A stretch of 64,000 nt of DNA from Zygnema circumcarinatum (Eukaryota > Streptophyta > Zygnematophyceae > Zygnematales > Zygnemataceae), in the NCBI GenBank assembly GCA_037447605.1, contig CM074806.1, positions 3,611,130 through 3,675,129 on the forward strand. Direction: 5' to 3'. Of the stretch, positions 1-13,361 are shown piece after piece. The translations under genes were made by a program, and so were the position numbers. The notes beneath the pieces are model-generated. The model searched no databases, was not told the origin of the DNA, and was given only the letters and a program-made list of their open reading frames with translations. How positions within the stretch are numbered: the first letter of the stretch is position 1; every line of letters starts with the position of its first letter.

Positions 1-52
1 GGATTTCAGATTGCTCGAATTTTAGGCAGAGTTGGTTGGGCGGTGAGTGCAG

Positions 53-1682
53 TGTCTTGGGCGGACCTGATCGCTGTGGCCGGAGCCGAGGCTGTGGCTC
101 TATGCGGTGGGCCGTCCGTACAAGTCGGGTTGGGCCGCAAGGACCGGGGGTGAGTCAGCAAACCACGCATGCGTATGCTCAAGTCGGCAACGTATGTTAT
201 CCTCAATTTCCTTGCATTACTAGGCAGACATTCAGAGTTTTTTTCACTGTTTTCCGCCACTTCCAAGTGCATCTCCTTTCTGAGGATACATTGCTGTTCT
301 TATGCAGGGCAGTAGATCCTGAAGGCAGGCTGCCTTCAGAGAGACTTTCTGCAGAGGCCCTAAAGGTTGCATTTCAAGCCAAAGGATTATCGTGAGCTCT
401 CTCTCACCACGCTCCTTGCCATAGCTGCTACACGTGTATTGCCTCCTTATTTCAAATCTATATGTGGTGATGGGTTGGGTAACGCACGTCAACAAGTAGA
501 AAGAGCTGAATCCATGAAGTTCCTCTTGCGCTCGACGATACACTCCGCATAATGACCTTCTATTACTGCTCGGATGTGAAGCTAGAATAGGTTTGGATGT
601 CCGACTACGTTTCAGTGGGTGGAACAAAGGTTGTGACTTCGCTTTTGCTTTTCCTTCCTTCGTTTTCACTCCGTTTTCTTTTCCACTCTCGTTGGAACCT
701 TTTCCTTACTTGCTTTTGTGCAGAACTCAAGAATTGGTGGCGCTTTCAGGTGCGCATACATTGGGGTCAAAGGGCTTCGGTGACCCCGTGAAGTTCGACA
801 ATGCGTATTATTCTGCACTCCTGCAAAGACCATGGGAGAAAGCAGCTCCTGGTATGGTGACTTTGTTTACGCTGTTCCATCCTCTTCTCCTTTCCTTATA
901 TTTCTGTGCACTCTTACCCGCACTGCGCAGTCAAAGGCTCGGCATGGAGTTTCCTCTCATCGTCAAGTTTGCATCCATCCCTCCTTTTCCCCGACATCTC
1001 GACTAAATGTTAGTCTTCGCTCAATTTCTACTCAGATTTCTGGAAAGTTGTGCATGGGTTGTTCAGGTGATGAAATGACTGCGATGATCGGCATCCCTTC
1101 AGACCATGTCATCGCCAGCGACCCCGAGTGCTTGGAGTAAGATACCCCGTCTCATACAGTTGCGCGTTCTTGCTAGAGATCTCGTGATAAGACTTTTGTT
1201 TCACTGTGCATGTGAAACAAAAGAAACTGATGACTTTGTATGGATAGTGGGAACAAGTCAATGTGACGGTTTGCCTTACGAATCGTTGAACTATCAGGGA
1301 ACAGTGGACCCAGGGATTTCAGAACCTTTCCCGTAACCTCTCACTGTTTCGGGACCTAGATCCATTTCTTACTACATTTTGGTGTTTTCTCCGGAAGTTG
1401 AGATCCAATCTGCTGGTGATGGGTCTGTGGACTTGTCTGCATATCCTGTTTTCACTGCATACCCGCCACCCCCCCTTATTTGGTTATATCCATTTCGTCC
1501 TAACCCTCCAGGATCCTCCTACCAGTCCTCCTCGCTTGTGTGCGTGAATGGGAATCTGACACGTGGGAGGGGCTGCGATGCGTGTTTGCAGGTGGATCCG
1601 TCTCTATGCATCGGATGAGCAAGCTTTCTTTGAAGACTTTGCCAAGGCGTACAAAAAAATGGTCAATTTTGGAGTCGTGTAG
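53..1682 (+). CDS. APX6: Ascorbate peroxidase-related heme peroxidase (APX-R/APX6), 3' part
   Basis: This is the C-terminal half of a class I heme peroxidase of the plant APX-R (APX6) type, a plastid or cytosolic enzyme that removes H2O2. Exons: 53-149, 308-391, 724-851, 1067-1136 and 1592-1682, all joined in frame through GT-AG introns. The first exon encodes SWADLIAVAGAEAV, the exon at 724 encodes LVALSGAHTLGSKGFGDP with the proximal heme-ligand His of the peroxidase family, and later exons give MIGIPSDHVIASDPECLEW and a C-terminus ending in GVV before the stop at 1680. The stretch STQELVALSGAHTLGSKGFG is a close match to what I recall of Arabidopsis APX6. The window opens inside an intron, so the transit region, distal His and earlier exons lie upstream. 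The gene runs tail-to-tail with the VIPP-like gene. Confidence 0.9.
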
Positions 1683-2335
1683 ACGAACGTAATCACATGG
1701 GTTTGCCCTATAAGATCTTTGCCTTTATAGTGCGCTACGATTTGCCATGACAGCTGAAGATTTACATTGGACTATCATGGGTGCCAAGTGTTTAGGAATA
1801 CGTCTTGCGGAAAATCTTATCTTGGTCAGATGGGGCTCTCGAGGATGCAGAGTGTATAGTTTTTTTGTTTTGTTCCGGGGATATTGTTCAGATGATGGAC
1901 AAGGATTCAATTATGTTTTGAAGGAATATAAGCCGTTGAGCTCGCCTCTAGTTGGCTCCGCTTTGTAGGAGTGAGTGCTTCTATGTGCAAGACGTGATGT
2001 ATTTGCCATTCTTTCATATGGCATAGTTGTGATGAATCGTGCACTCGAGAGATGACTTTTGCTTGTCTGTACTCGTGACAGTGCGTACAAGCATCACAGC
2101 ACGTCAAGGAAGCATCAAACTTCTATGGTTCAGTTGATTCAATCAGAGACAGCTTGGCATAAGGAATATTATTATTCACACTCCCCAATATGTACACTAT
2201 TGAACAAAAGAAACAAGTCTTCTGTCTACAGCCAGAATCATAACAGCTCACAAACCCCATCTACCACAAAAAGCCCACTTCTTTCCCATTCTTTAGCGAA
2301 CTAAACCTTCTCCATTCAAAACAAGCTGGAAATTT
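1683..2335. other. Intergenic, convergent 3' ends
   Basis: This stretch lies between the stop of APX-R (+) and the stop of the VIPP-like gene (-). Both 3' UTRs must fall here. I see no coding exon, RNA gene or repeat. Confidence 0.6.
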
Positions 2336-4862
2336 CTACAGAAACGGCCCCCGGTAGCGGCGGACAATGAGAGGGCCTCGTGGGCCAAAGCCCATCATCA
2401 TGCCTCGCCCATTGAGGCCAAATGGGGTCATGGGCATCCCCATGGGCATGGGCATCATGCCCATGGGACCCATCAGAGGAGGCGCCATCCGTCGGGTCGG
2501 AACAGTGCGATATCCTCCAAAGGGAAGAAAGGCGAAGGGGCCGATAAAGGCGGCCAGAGCCAACCTCACCGCAACTTGCGCAATTCGGCCCCATGGAAGG
2601 TCTGCAAATCCGGCCGCCATGGATTCCTGCGTGGGCCTAAAAGCTTGGCCATTTCTGGAGTCTCTGGACCATCTTCCTCCCCACACATCAAACTCGTCTT
2701 CTTCTTCTCCTCCTCCTGCTGAACGTTCCGATTGGAAAAACCTCTGAGGTACGTCTTCGTCGCCGACAACTTCCACGTCTCGCAGAACACGTTTCTGTGA
2801 TTTTGATTTTCGAGAGGCTAAGGGAGGCAAGTAGCTGTCAGACGCTTTCCTTTGCAACCACGCAGGCGATGAAGCTTCCGCTTCCTGCGATTCAGGTTTG
2901 AAGAAGGAAGGACTCTTGACTTGCTCCTTGAGTTGCGCCAACTGTGCGTCAATCCCGCTGTCAGAAAGCCTCTCTAATTTGCTGAATCGCTGTTCAATAT
3001 CATCAGCTGCAAGCTCAGTGACAGCTGCCGCCTCCAACTCCACCTCCTCCACTTTCGCCATTGCTTTATCAAATGCTGCAACCGCACTTCCTGTATCCAA
3101 ACCTTGCAGAAGCTCCTGCACTCAACACAAACAAATCAATACAGACATCAATTCCGAAACGCATCTGCATATTCGATGCCAAGCGTCCTCATAGACACCA
3201 ATACTGACAATTCAACTTATTTCTATTCGTCAGCTCGTGATCTATACCTGCACTCTCCGAGCTGCATTAGCTGCCTGCAGACGCGCCTGCAGGGAGCCTT
3301 TTCTGCTCGCAGCCTCCGCCAGCCTCTGCTCCAAAAGCTGAGCTGCCTCGCCCAGCTTCTGGGCGGCCACCCTTTGCTTCTGCGCCTGCTCTTGGAAGGA
3401 TTTCGCCGCACCCTGCAGCCCATCCTCTCCAAAAGGAGAAAACCAAATGAGTTTGGAGTACCGAAAGTTTTATTATGGAGATGCCTTTGCAATGATATAG
3501 TTTTGTCGGAACAAATCCAGATTTACCTGCCTCTGTCCTTGCTTCCAATTTAGTTTCATTCATTCAAAGCGGTCGAGATAGAAGGGGGTTCCATTCCGCA
3601 GAAGGAAATGCTCACCTCGCAGTCGCGACAACTCAGAAGGGCCTCCCGCGCGAGGTCTTCCTGGCCGGCTGTGAGGGCCCTCCCCGCCCTCTCCCGCCAT
3701 GCAGCCGCTCGCCGTTTAGCTTTCGTTTCCTGTCTTTGGAGCTCTCCCATGGAAGCTTCCACCTGTGCCAATCAGCCAAGCCCACCTAAATGCCACGTTT
3801 AGCGAGAGAGTGAGTGAGAAAGTGAGAGAGAAAGAGAAAAACGAAATTGAGTAAAGAGCCTCCCACACTCTCATTCTTGATTCTCCATTTTCCCTCTCTT
3901 CCAATTCTCTCCCCCCCACGCTTCCGCCCTACCCCCCACCACCACTTATACTCACAAATCGAATTTCATGCTTGCCCCTTCCCTCTATAGGTTTCTAATC
4001 TTGAAGGTTCCATTGTGTTTATTGTTTTCGTCTACCCTTTTTTTACTGCCCCCTTCTTGTTTTTTTCAATTCTATGTTTCTTTTTTCAAATGACGCTTGA
4101 GACTGTTAAAAAATACACAATAATTCTCACCTCCACCCACCTGTTCCACTGTTCTAGAAACTCTCCGTAACTCCGTTTCCATGTCTCTCACGCTGCTGTC
4201 CAGCAGGCGGAGAGGGTCCTCCACAGCTCTGCCCGCAGCTCCCACATAGGACCGCGCCACGCGGCCGATCCGCTCAAAAACGTTTCCAGCGACGCAGGTC
4301 GGAGGAACAACTGAACCAATTTCCATAAAGTCCGAGTCAATATCTCGTCACCGAATGCAGAAAACCTTTAAGGTATTTAAATTGATTAAAAATAAGGGCA
4401 AGACTTTAAGAGCCCTGCTTCAAAATCCGCAGCAGAGGAGGAGAGATTGCTATTATGTGGGCACTTCAGGCAAAGCCACTTGAAAAGTAAATTTACATAC
4501 CTGGCAGCTTCTCATTCTTCGATGGCCCGCCTTTATCGGAAGAAGTTGGAGCCACATCGCGCGATCCCAAGAACGAACTTTCCAAGAAGCTCCCTCGTCT
4601 GCTCGAGGGAGGCCCCACTTCGCCTTTCACGCCTGCACCGCGCGTTACCACAAAATTCAGTTACACACCTCCATATAAGAATCAAGAAGAATAAAATTGA
4701 TTTTTTATAAATAAACCAACCTGTTCTGCGGCGTGAAGCTGAGAAAAGTGCAGCCTGGCAGCTTGACTCCGCCGAAGCCACCGTATTCAAAGACGGTAAA
4801 GCTCTGAGAGTGCCAGCCATGGCGGCGGATGTCTGAGCGATGAGAATTGAAGCAGAAGCCAT
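2336..4862 (-). CDS. PspA/IM30 (VIPP)-family plastid protein with extended C-terminus
   Basis: Six exons on the minus strand (4862-4721, 4632-4501, 4310-4141, 3762-3616, 3412-3248, 3115-2336) join in frame to about 511 aa. The first two exons encode a Ser/Ala/Arg-rich transit-like leader (MASASILIAQTSAAMAG...). The PspA/IM30 domain starts near residue 100 with an amphipathic VFERIGRVARSYVGAAGR helix. It continues with EDPLRLLDSSVRDMETELRR, the family hallmark GQEDLAREALLSC and a long coiled coil to about residue 320. Known family members (VIPP1, ~320 aa) form ESCRT-III-like polymers that maintain thylakoid and plastid envelopes. Here some 190 more residues follow: an acidic linker, a hydrophobic stretch near 430-453 and a Met/Gly/Pro-rich tail near 462-494. 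It is a divergent VIPP1 or a paralogue; the sequence alone does not say which. Confidence 0.87.
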
Positions 4863-6114
4863 TTCTGAGAGACAGCGGGAGAGAGCAAGAGAGAGACGAG
4901 TCTGCCCCTCACCCCCGGCGTGCGCTTGCTCTTCTCTTTCTCCCTCCCGCCCTCTCCCTCCCTTTTAGAGGGAGGGCCCTCCGCCGCGCCGACATCCTCC
5001 CCGGCACGGCACCGCCACCTCGTCCGACGTGGCACCTCAAGCTCGAACACGAAACCAGGTTTTTGCAAGTCTCAATATGAGTTGTCATAATGGATTTGTA
5101 AAGTACGTTTACTTGTTAAAGTTGTCGGTCGTGATTGAGGTTGGGGCACCATAGTGAGCGTGGTCTCATCTTAGCCGTCGGATGACGTGACGTGGCAGAT
5201 GAGGCTGCGGGAGATGTGGCTTCTCGAAGGTTGAGGGCGCGCAACGGGTTCCATGTAGCCGCGCTGTTCTGTGATTCGGACGGGGAACCAAAACTGTGCA
5301 TGCGGTGAGCCATTCCGTGTGCTCCGTCCTGTTGAACAAGCGACATAGAAACAGCACCTTCAGCTTTGACGGTGTAAGCTTAATTTTTTCGAACTGGTCC
5401 AAAGGGAACCTCAGCCAGTTTGCAGCGGAAAACCACAGACCAAATGTGACGTGGGCCATGATGTCAGTAAAATGTTGAAAAGCTTAGACTTGCAGGTTTT
5501 CTTTCTTGTCTTTTTGAATCCCATACCACGACGTATGTGCCGGCCATGTTTGCTTTCCAGACGGGATATGACTTTTCTCTTGGATGGCGAATGAGCTCAT
5601 GCAATCGTGGGAGGGCCAAAGTGAAGTTTGCATTGACACGGTCGCTCCACATTCGGCCAAGGAATTCACGTTTGTACATACTCAGCTCAGCACGAAATGA
5701 AAGAACGGACAGCATCATGAGCCCGACAGCTTCTCTCAGACTTCCAATTCAAACTTTATAACCACCAATGTATGGATTCATGAATTAGTCAACATTCCAA
5801 GCGATCTATGCTACAGACATTCTGAAATGCGGACGGAACCAATTGCTCTGCCATCCAACGGTATACAATCGAACTATGCCACCACACTCTTCGCTCTACT
5901 TTCTACGTGCATTCTCTTTCAATGGCTCCACTGCCCTCCCTCTACTGCCATTCCCACCCAACCACCCTTATGCCTTCCTGCAATACTTCCTCCCCATTCA
6001 AGGTCTGTGAGAGCAAGACCACCAACACCTGCATTTTGCTGCTCCTCACCTTTCCCATTAGAACTCTGTTGGGCTTCGCCTTTCCATGACGGCGAGACCC
6101 ACATCCCCACATCC
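4863..6114. other. Intergenic, 5' side of VIPP-like gene
   Basis: This region lies between the start of the VIPP-like gene and the stop of the SCD2-like gene, both on the minus strand. The first 120 bp upstream of the VIPP-like ATG are rich in GAGA/CTCTC and probably contain its 5' UTR. ACGTGGCA-type cores occur near 5028 and 5191. Short open frames here show no family resemblance. Confidence 0.5.
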
Positions 6115-9100
6115 TCACATGGAGGGCGAAGGCATGTCATGATGGGCCAGTGACGTGACAGATGACACGGGCGACATCGCCTGCCTGCTCGCATTGAGCT
6201 CTCCCGCACGCGCTCTCGACGTCTCCCACAGCTGCTGCTCCAGCCCAAGCTTGCGCATCTCTAGCAGCCCTCGCTCCGCTGAGTTCACCCACAACTTTTC
6301 AGGGTTAGCAAGGGAAGGCACTATATGACAATGCAACACTGGTTTAGTAATATTCAAAGGTATACGTATACATAGGCATATACTACAGCTTCATAAATTC
6401 GTAGAGTACGGTCAGGTCAGACGTACCATCTACGGCGTCCTGCGGCTTTGGCTGAAAGTTTGTGCGTGCAATCCAGTATTGAAGACGGTCGTCGGCCAGA
6501 TCGGGCTCCACTCCGTTGATCTTCGCTCGTCGCCAAAAATAGATAAGCCAGAACTGGTGTCCCGCCTCCATACGCATTTCCATGTATCAGTTTTCACGCC
6601 AGCTTCAGATCCCCATGGCCAGTTCAAACAAGGTATAGCATACCACATGCTGAGGCAACCAAAGCCTTATCAGAGCTGCAGTTGGAAATGTCTTTTTATT
6701 TGTTAGCCTTTCCCTTTTCCACTATGTGGAGCACCTCAAATCGTTTCACTAGTGATTACTTGGATATGCAGAACTCCTAGACATTCCCCGAGCTGAACTT
6801 TTCGGCGTGGTTGAACTGGAGAATTCGTAAAAAAAGCATCAGCCGCCACTAGACGGGATCACGTGAACAAAGGCTCACAGGTGAACTCGAAAGCACAGAA
6901 GGGAGTGACTTCACCAACCTGCTTAAAGCGGACATCTTGAACCTCCTCTTCACTCAAGTCTGTAACAACAAAACAACAATCACACTGTTCAGCATGGTTC
7001 TACAGAGATTTCAAATCTAGCAGAGAGTTTCATACACCGAAAGCGAAGGTTATCCAGCAATTATTCAACTCCATGTCAGATAGTAATGGAAGTCAGAAAG
7101 ATACGGAGAAGCTATGAATTGTCTTACCAACAGACTCTTGATGACGAGGGCCTTCGCCAGGGCCACCCGCTGCCCCATCAAACCAACAACCGTTAGGGAG
7201 CCTTCCTTGCAGAAATGATTGTCATGCTCTGAACGATTATCAATAAGCCCCCTTCAAGATTGAAAACAAAAAGCTAAGCTTCCTCTTTTAAAAATAACCT
7301 TTCGCGTCCACTGCTAAAACCCGACAACACTCATGAAACAAAGCATCTACGATGTATGGGGGGCGTGATTCTTACCAGCATTGCCCATTCGCAACATTGG
7401 GGGTCGCCTGTGTTGGGCCATGGCTAGCAGCACCCCTTCTTCCACCTGCAGCAGCAGTTCGATGCCAAAAGATGGGTTAAAAAAAAAAAATGAGAGAAGA
7501 ATCTGAAAGCCAATAGGAACATCTCCTTGGAGAACAACAACTCCAACAACCACATGCCTGTGCTGAACTGTCTGGAGAATCCTATGCATCAAACTTATGA
7601 TTGAAAGTGGCAGAGCTTCTAGGATGTGTACCTTGAGGGCGGCAAGATCTCGAAGGCCCTTCTCGGCTTGCAGCATGCTCTCTACGTTGAAGTCCGAGTT
7701 CAGATCTTTCAGTTCTCGGGTGTCCAGAAATCTGTCCTCTGCAAACCACCAAGTATTGCAGAAAACACTTACACGTGTCCTCGCTTCGTAGAAAATTGTG
7801 AAGATTGGCAAATAGTAAATGCCAAGATTGCAGAAATTAGCTTTCAAATCTGATTCAGGGTAGCAATCAGTGAACGGGTATATTGGTCTTGAATTGAATT
7901 CTAGTTAAAGATCCTGAAACTAGCCTAAATCCTAAATCCTACATTCAGTAATCTCCTCAACAAGGGCAACAAGGGCAATGTACTCTCTATCACACGCAGG
8001 ATCGTGCCGACTTCAGCGCATTCAGACGTCTTTCACCACCTTTTCCCCCGTACGTGTAAATTGACTACCTCTCCTCACCTGTTCGAGAGGACTGACTGTC
8101 CATTCATAGCTTATCCATTCCAAAATGTGCAAAGTAAAGTGAAATTTGACGGGTGCCCCTACCCTTGTGCCCGCTGTCAGAGTTGTGGCTTTGCCAGCGC
8201 GACTCCTCGATGGCCTTCTGCCCCTCCCCCATCACGTACTCATAAGGAACAGGTGCGAGGCCATGCCAAAGCTCCGCCTGAGGGGCCGCCACCTCCGCAT
8301 GCACGCCTGCACCCACACACAAGGGAGAGATTGGAAGAGAGAACGAGGCAGAATTCAGCATTGCTGCAAGAGCAGGCTGCATTTCTGAAGGCCTAAAGGA
8401 CGGCCTTCTCCCACATGCATGTGCTGACTGACACTTGGCTTGTTGAGGTGTGGTTTAGCTCCCTATTTAAGAAGTGCAGATAATTGGCGCGAAAGTTGCT
8501 ACAGACAAGGCCTGAGGATGAGTTTCAATCATGCCTCACGTCTGTAACGTAGCAAAACAACTGTAAAAGGAGACTTGAATATGGGAAGATGCCGCCATAG
8601 TATTCTGAGGTAATAAAACGTCCTGAGGGTAATAAGAGTAACGCCTTGCAACTTCATACGGGAAAACCGAGAAGCTACGCGTTGCATAAATCCACAACCT
8701 TCTGGTTGGCATGACCGCGACAACTTAGATATCAAATTTCAGCACATTAAGTGCTTACGGAGTGGAGCAGAGAGATGAGAAGGAGGCAGCGTGCCGTACC
8801 GTGGTGCTTAGCGAGCAGCCAATAGCGCGCAAGCCAACAGCGTTTGAGAACAACCTCTTGCTGCAACCGCCATATGCACACAGCTCCATTGGATTAGTTA
8901 AGAGACAGCTTAACTGCAGCTTCACTTTATTGGAGACCCGCTGTGAATAGGGGAGAGTAGCAGACCCTACCAACTTGGCAACAGGTTTATGTTTGTGTGA
9001 AGTTGATTTTAGCAGAGTTCGAGGAGTTGGCACTCCATCCAAACGACCCATCAGCTATGCTTTCCACGACAACAGACATCCCCATTAAGCACGCAGCTTC

Positions 9101-12100
9101 ACCTTTTCGTCCGGTGTAAGCAGAAGCCTTGCTGTCACATGGCGCAACTCGCGAACTTGACTCTCTGCCTGCCTCGCCATGTCGGTAGCATTCACAGCCT
9201 CCTCCTTCGCTGCCTGCCATCACTCCCTTCCACAGAAAGGTGCTAACCCTCATCAGTGTTTTGAAGCTTCAGGCCCATGGGGTTACTTCGCAGTTCAGAG
9301 AATGCAAAAAAATGCTCTTTCATACAAAGTAGATTTGAGCCTCAACATAGCACAGCCTCCATGGCAACTATGTGAAACAGCTCCGAACTTACCTCTGCTT
9401 CTAACCGTAGGGCATTCAGTTCCACCTGCGTCACATCCCTCGACTGCTCCTTTGCAGCCCGAAGGGCCGCCTGCACATCGACCAAAGCGAATATTAGAAC
9501 CCGGATTGCCTGAACTCCAAAAATTACCACAAATTACTTAACAATATGAGTTCCCGGAATACATAGATAGCTAGTACAATAAATTTCAAATATGTAGATT
9601 CCCCGCCCTCTAGTTGTTGGAACCGCCAGTAACAATGTCAGACAAAGAACTGCAATGTCCACCAAAACAAAACCGTGCAAGTTTAGAATCTCAAACTCCA
9701 CATTTACCAAGGCCGTTTCATCAATGACGTAGTTTTCCCAAATAGTTCTAGAGTGCCCTGGGTTTAAACGAGCATTCAGAAGAGACTTCCTCACCTCCTT
9801 TTGCCTAATGACTGCTTCCTTCCTGCAAAACAAGCAGCGATAAGCATGTCAGTTACATACAGCACAAGGATGCAAACGGCGTACTTCAACAATCCATCAT
9901 TTATTTCTTCAGTTTCCAGCAAGACCTTCTACCAACACATAAGATTCCGATGGCCCAGGTTCCTCTAAGTCTTATTTTATTGCGCACAAAAGAGAGAAAG
10001 GAAGGATACAGAAACATATGGAGGCTCATGGGGATCAAAATATGAGGAAAAGGCAGGGACGCACTTGGTCAGTAAGCGGGCTTCCAAAGATATGCCTCCG
10101 TCCATAGTCGCAACCTGCAACACAGTGGCGTCCTCACTGTTAACAGACAAGCATCAAGCTTCCGCATTTTTCATGAAGCCTATAACCTAAAGAAAGTGGC
10201 TGCAATCCACTTCCACCCACAGAAGACACAACAAGAAAAAAACATATCGTAACAACACGAATAGGGACAATACCCCGGCCCAACGGCCTTCTGCAACAGA
10301 ATGTAAAGGACAACAAGAAGGACAACATCCTCCTTTGAAATTCAGGCACCCAAAAAAAAAAAAAAGGAAACCTCGATCAAAATGAACGAAGCGTCAAATC
10401 CAAACGGCTACAGTTCGTCATCAGAAGCTTATGGGTTATGCTAATCAAGGCCGCCTTCACCTGCTTCTCCAGTTCATGAACGCGGTCCTGAGAGGCCTTT
10501 AGCTGCTCCTCCACCTGTCGCAGCTGCTCAATTATCCCACGCAGAGGACGGGAGATGTGAGGCGACCATGACATACACAATTGGCACTGCTGAATGGAGA
10601 TGCGGACTGGAAATAGAATTGCCGAAGAAGAGCTCCTTGTCACCAAATCAAGCTCTAAGCAAGATAGGCCACTCGAGTCAAGTGGAGGATAAATGAAGGA
10701 GCATCCGATGCCATTAAGAGAGGGACGAGAATGCTCTGTTCAATTGGATGCTAGAATACGCACCTTGTCCACAATAAAGTCGTTCTCATCAGTAAGCACG
10801 TCAATCTGCTCACACAAGCACACACACCATACAGCGGTAAAGAAAACGAAGAGATAATATCCGAAGAGCAGGACATTGCGGACGATGGGGTAGTTAAAAA
10901 TTTAATGCAATCAATACTCAAACAAATTGGTTTCGAGCGACTACATCAGAAGAAACAACTTCGCTCTGAAATTCCTTAAGCCAAATGAATGTGATTAAAA
11001 CTGTTGTCGTGTAAATGTAAAATCTTTCGTTTTGCTAAAGACATAATGAGGAAGTATTGAACGGCCAAGCAAACGCCCTGATATGCTCTCAAGGGCATTT
11101 GTGGTTTCCTACTGACCTAAACATATGCATAGTTGCTGGCACATAGAATCAAATAATGGACCTACATCATCGCGAAGCTTGGCTGCTTCTCGCCGAAGCT
11201 GCTCTGCTTCTCGAGGTCCTGCTGTGTCCACTTCAGCCCTTCATTCACAATAGACAACATCCTCCCAATAGTTTCAGATTCATTCAAGTAGTTCAAGGCA
11301 CAACCTGAGTGGGCGCAGAGAGAGATCAAGGAATGAAATGTGGGACGATGATCCATGTGGTCTGACTAGCTGCAAGCAGTACCTTCACAGGCAGGTATCC
11401 ATGTGCAGGTTCATTTCTGAATGCCAATCATGAAATATTCTGCTTATGAAGTTGATACGATACTTCCAGGCTCATAGATCATCCCCGATCTTCAATGGCT
11501 CCAGAATAGACAAACAGGAACGTCCGCCCGAAAAACTTTTGACCAAAACTCTAGTTTGAGAAGTCCTTAGGAGTAGCAGCCGACAAAGCCTAAAAATTGG
11601 CATCCTAAAAATACTGCAGCAGGGAGTATTCAAGAGTTACCCATAGCGCCGCCCAATGCTGCCTCGATGCGAGTCACTGGAATAGGCATGGTAGCCCGGG
11701 CTCGGAGAATATGCCGGCTCCGGGGATAAAGCTCTGGACACAACCGAAGATGGAACTACTCCTCTCCGAGGGGGATAGGATGGTTGCTGTGGGGGAGCGC
11801 GGCTTTGACTTCTACTTTGCTGTAAGGACACACGCCACACGCTGCAAGTAAGCAAAAGTCCCTTTCCCATACTCCGGAAAACGTACAATCATCCTTCTTA
11901 AACTTCTCATTGTTTAGCCCATTCAGCATCTACTAGCCAATAAATTTCAAACAGTAGACATCAAAATGCCTCCAAAACATTCAGAAAACTAATCCATGCA
12001 ACAAGTTCCCAGGATCTCCACTGATGCTTAAAATGTTTTCTCTATGTCATTGATAAGAAGTTTCCTAGCTGTTCGCTTTATTGCTAAAGCAACTTCTTAC

Positions 12101-13361
12101 ATGCAGATACTGCAGTCTGTACTATACAAACATTTTGTCTTTCCAACGCCAGCCAGTGAAACACTTCAACGAGCTGAAAGCGTGTATGAATCTAACTTCA
12201 AGTTCTCCAATTAGCCTTTGCCACATCGAGCCGGAGGCTTCTCCACTCCGACATACACGTTGACTCACACTACCTTTAACTACATTCCTCCCAATTTAGG
12301 TTCCGAACTAGCTCATCATTTCTCCCATTTCTCTCATTGATTTGAGTTATTAATCTATACTGATTAATGCTTTCCAATGTGTGTAGTCACCAAAAACAAG
12401 TGACTGTTCACTTCACGACCACGCCAGTAACTTATTCCTCTATCGATCCTGCATGTTCCTAAATAAATATTTGTTTGACCATTCAACTCCAAAAAGTGGC
12501 CGAATTTGTCAGCCCAGTTTGGTCAAACGGTTCTACTAGGAAACGAATCATCTTAAACCAGCTAACATTTTTCACAAATAAATAAACGGCCAACACCTCT
12601 GACCTACCTTCTGCCACCTGCTCGATCAAGATTTCCATATGAGGTCGTCTGAAAGTTCGCCCTTTCTATAATCACACCAATGCTACAAAGTCCGTCGGCA
12701 ACTTTCTAGAAAAACTCTCGTCATATCTCGGCTATTAGTGCGTTTCAGTCTGAGCGGCAAGTGACCTACACGGAAACCCTACATTTCACGTTACAGTTCG
12801 GAATATCTTTTCAATTATCGGGCCATAGGAAATTTGCTAATCAAAATTCATGTTTTAAGTGCAAAATCATGGTACTATGGTACTGCAAGTTGATACGACA
12901 CGCCCATACCACCTAACTCACTAACAGAAAAACAGAAATAAGGTTCTGCCTCCGAGTACAGACTTTCATGATTTCCAGTGAAAGTCATCCGCCACAGCTA
13001 TATGCTTGACAATGGCGGCCTCTCTGACTCGCAGGAGAGCGAATTCAATTTAGAAACATGTCCGATCTAGCTGTACATAATGCCCTGCTCTCTGTCTGGG
13101 AACCTTTTCCCATCCACTCCTGCAAGCTCCAAGTGATGAGTGTGAATAAGGGAGCCTCACAGGAATTACAGGCTGATACTCATCTTCGTCGCCATCCTCC
13201 TCTGCTCCCACCATTATCCGGTGGAGCCTCTTCTGCGCTTCCAATGCAGCATTGACTCTAGCGGTCTTCCCCCTACTTGACGCTGCTGGAGGCCCTGTTA
13301 CACCTCCCGCAGCACCCCCCCCCATAGCCGGCCTCCTTGTATAGCCTGAGCCTCCACTCAT
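6115..13361 (-). CDS. SCD2: SCD2-like coiled-coil protein (stomatal cytokinesis defective 2)
   Basis: Seventeen minus-strand exons join in frame to about 538 aa: 13361-13161, 11819-11641, 11238-11166, 10805-10764, 10523-10461, 10114-10065, 9822-9795, 9470-9393, 9213-9103, 8860-8800, 8306-8163, 7738-7632, 7445-7376, 7205-7128, 6959-6919, 6553-6427, 6278-6115. The N-terminus is Gly/Ser/Pro-rich and disordered with an acidic patch ([11 protein letters not shown]). A long coiled coil follows ([20 protein letters not shown]). The conserved SCD2 C-terminus contains [49 protein letters not shown] and [20 protein letters not shown]. Arabidopsis SCD2 works with SCD1 in clathrin-linked vesicle traffic during cytokinesis and cell expansion. 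The ends of exon 1 (13161 or 13170) and the acceptor of exon 3 (11238) are the least certain. The 1.3 kb first intron shows no other gene. Confidence 0.92.

Noticed and set aside
2367-2747. 126-aa plus-strand frame opposite the VIPP-like last exon
   Set aside because: It is the antisense shadow of the Met/Gly/Pro-rich coding tail.
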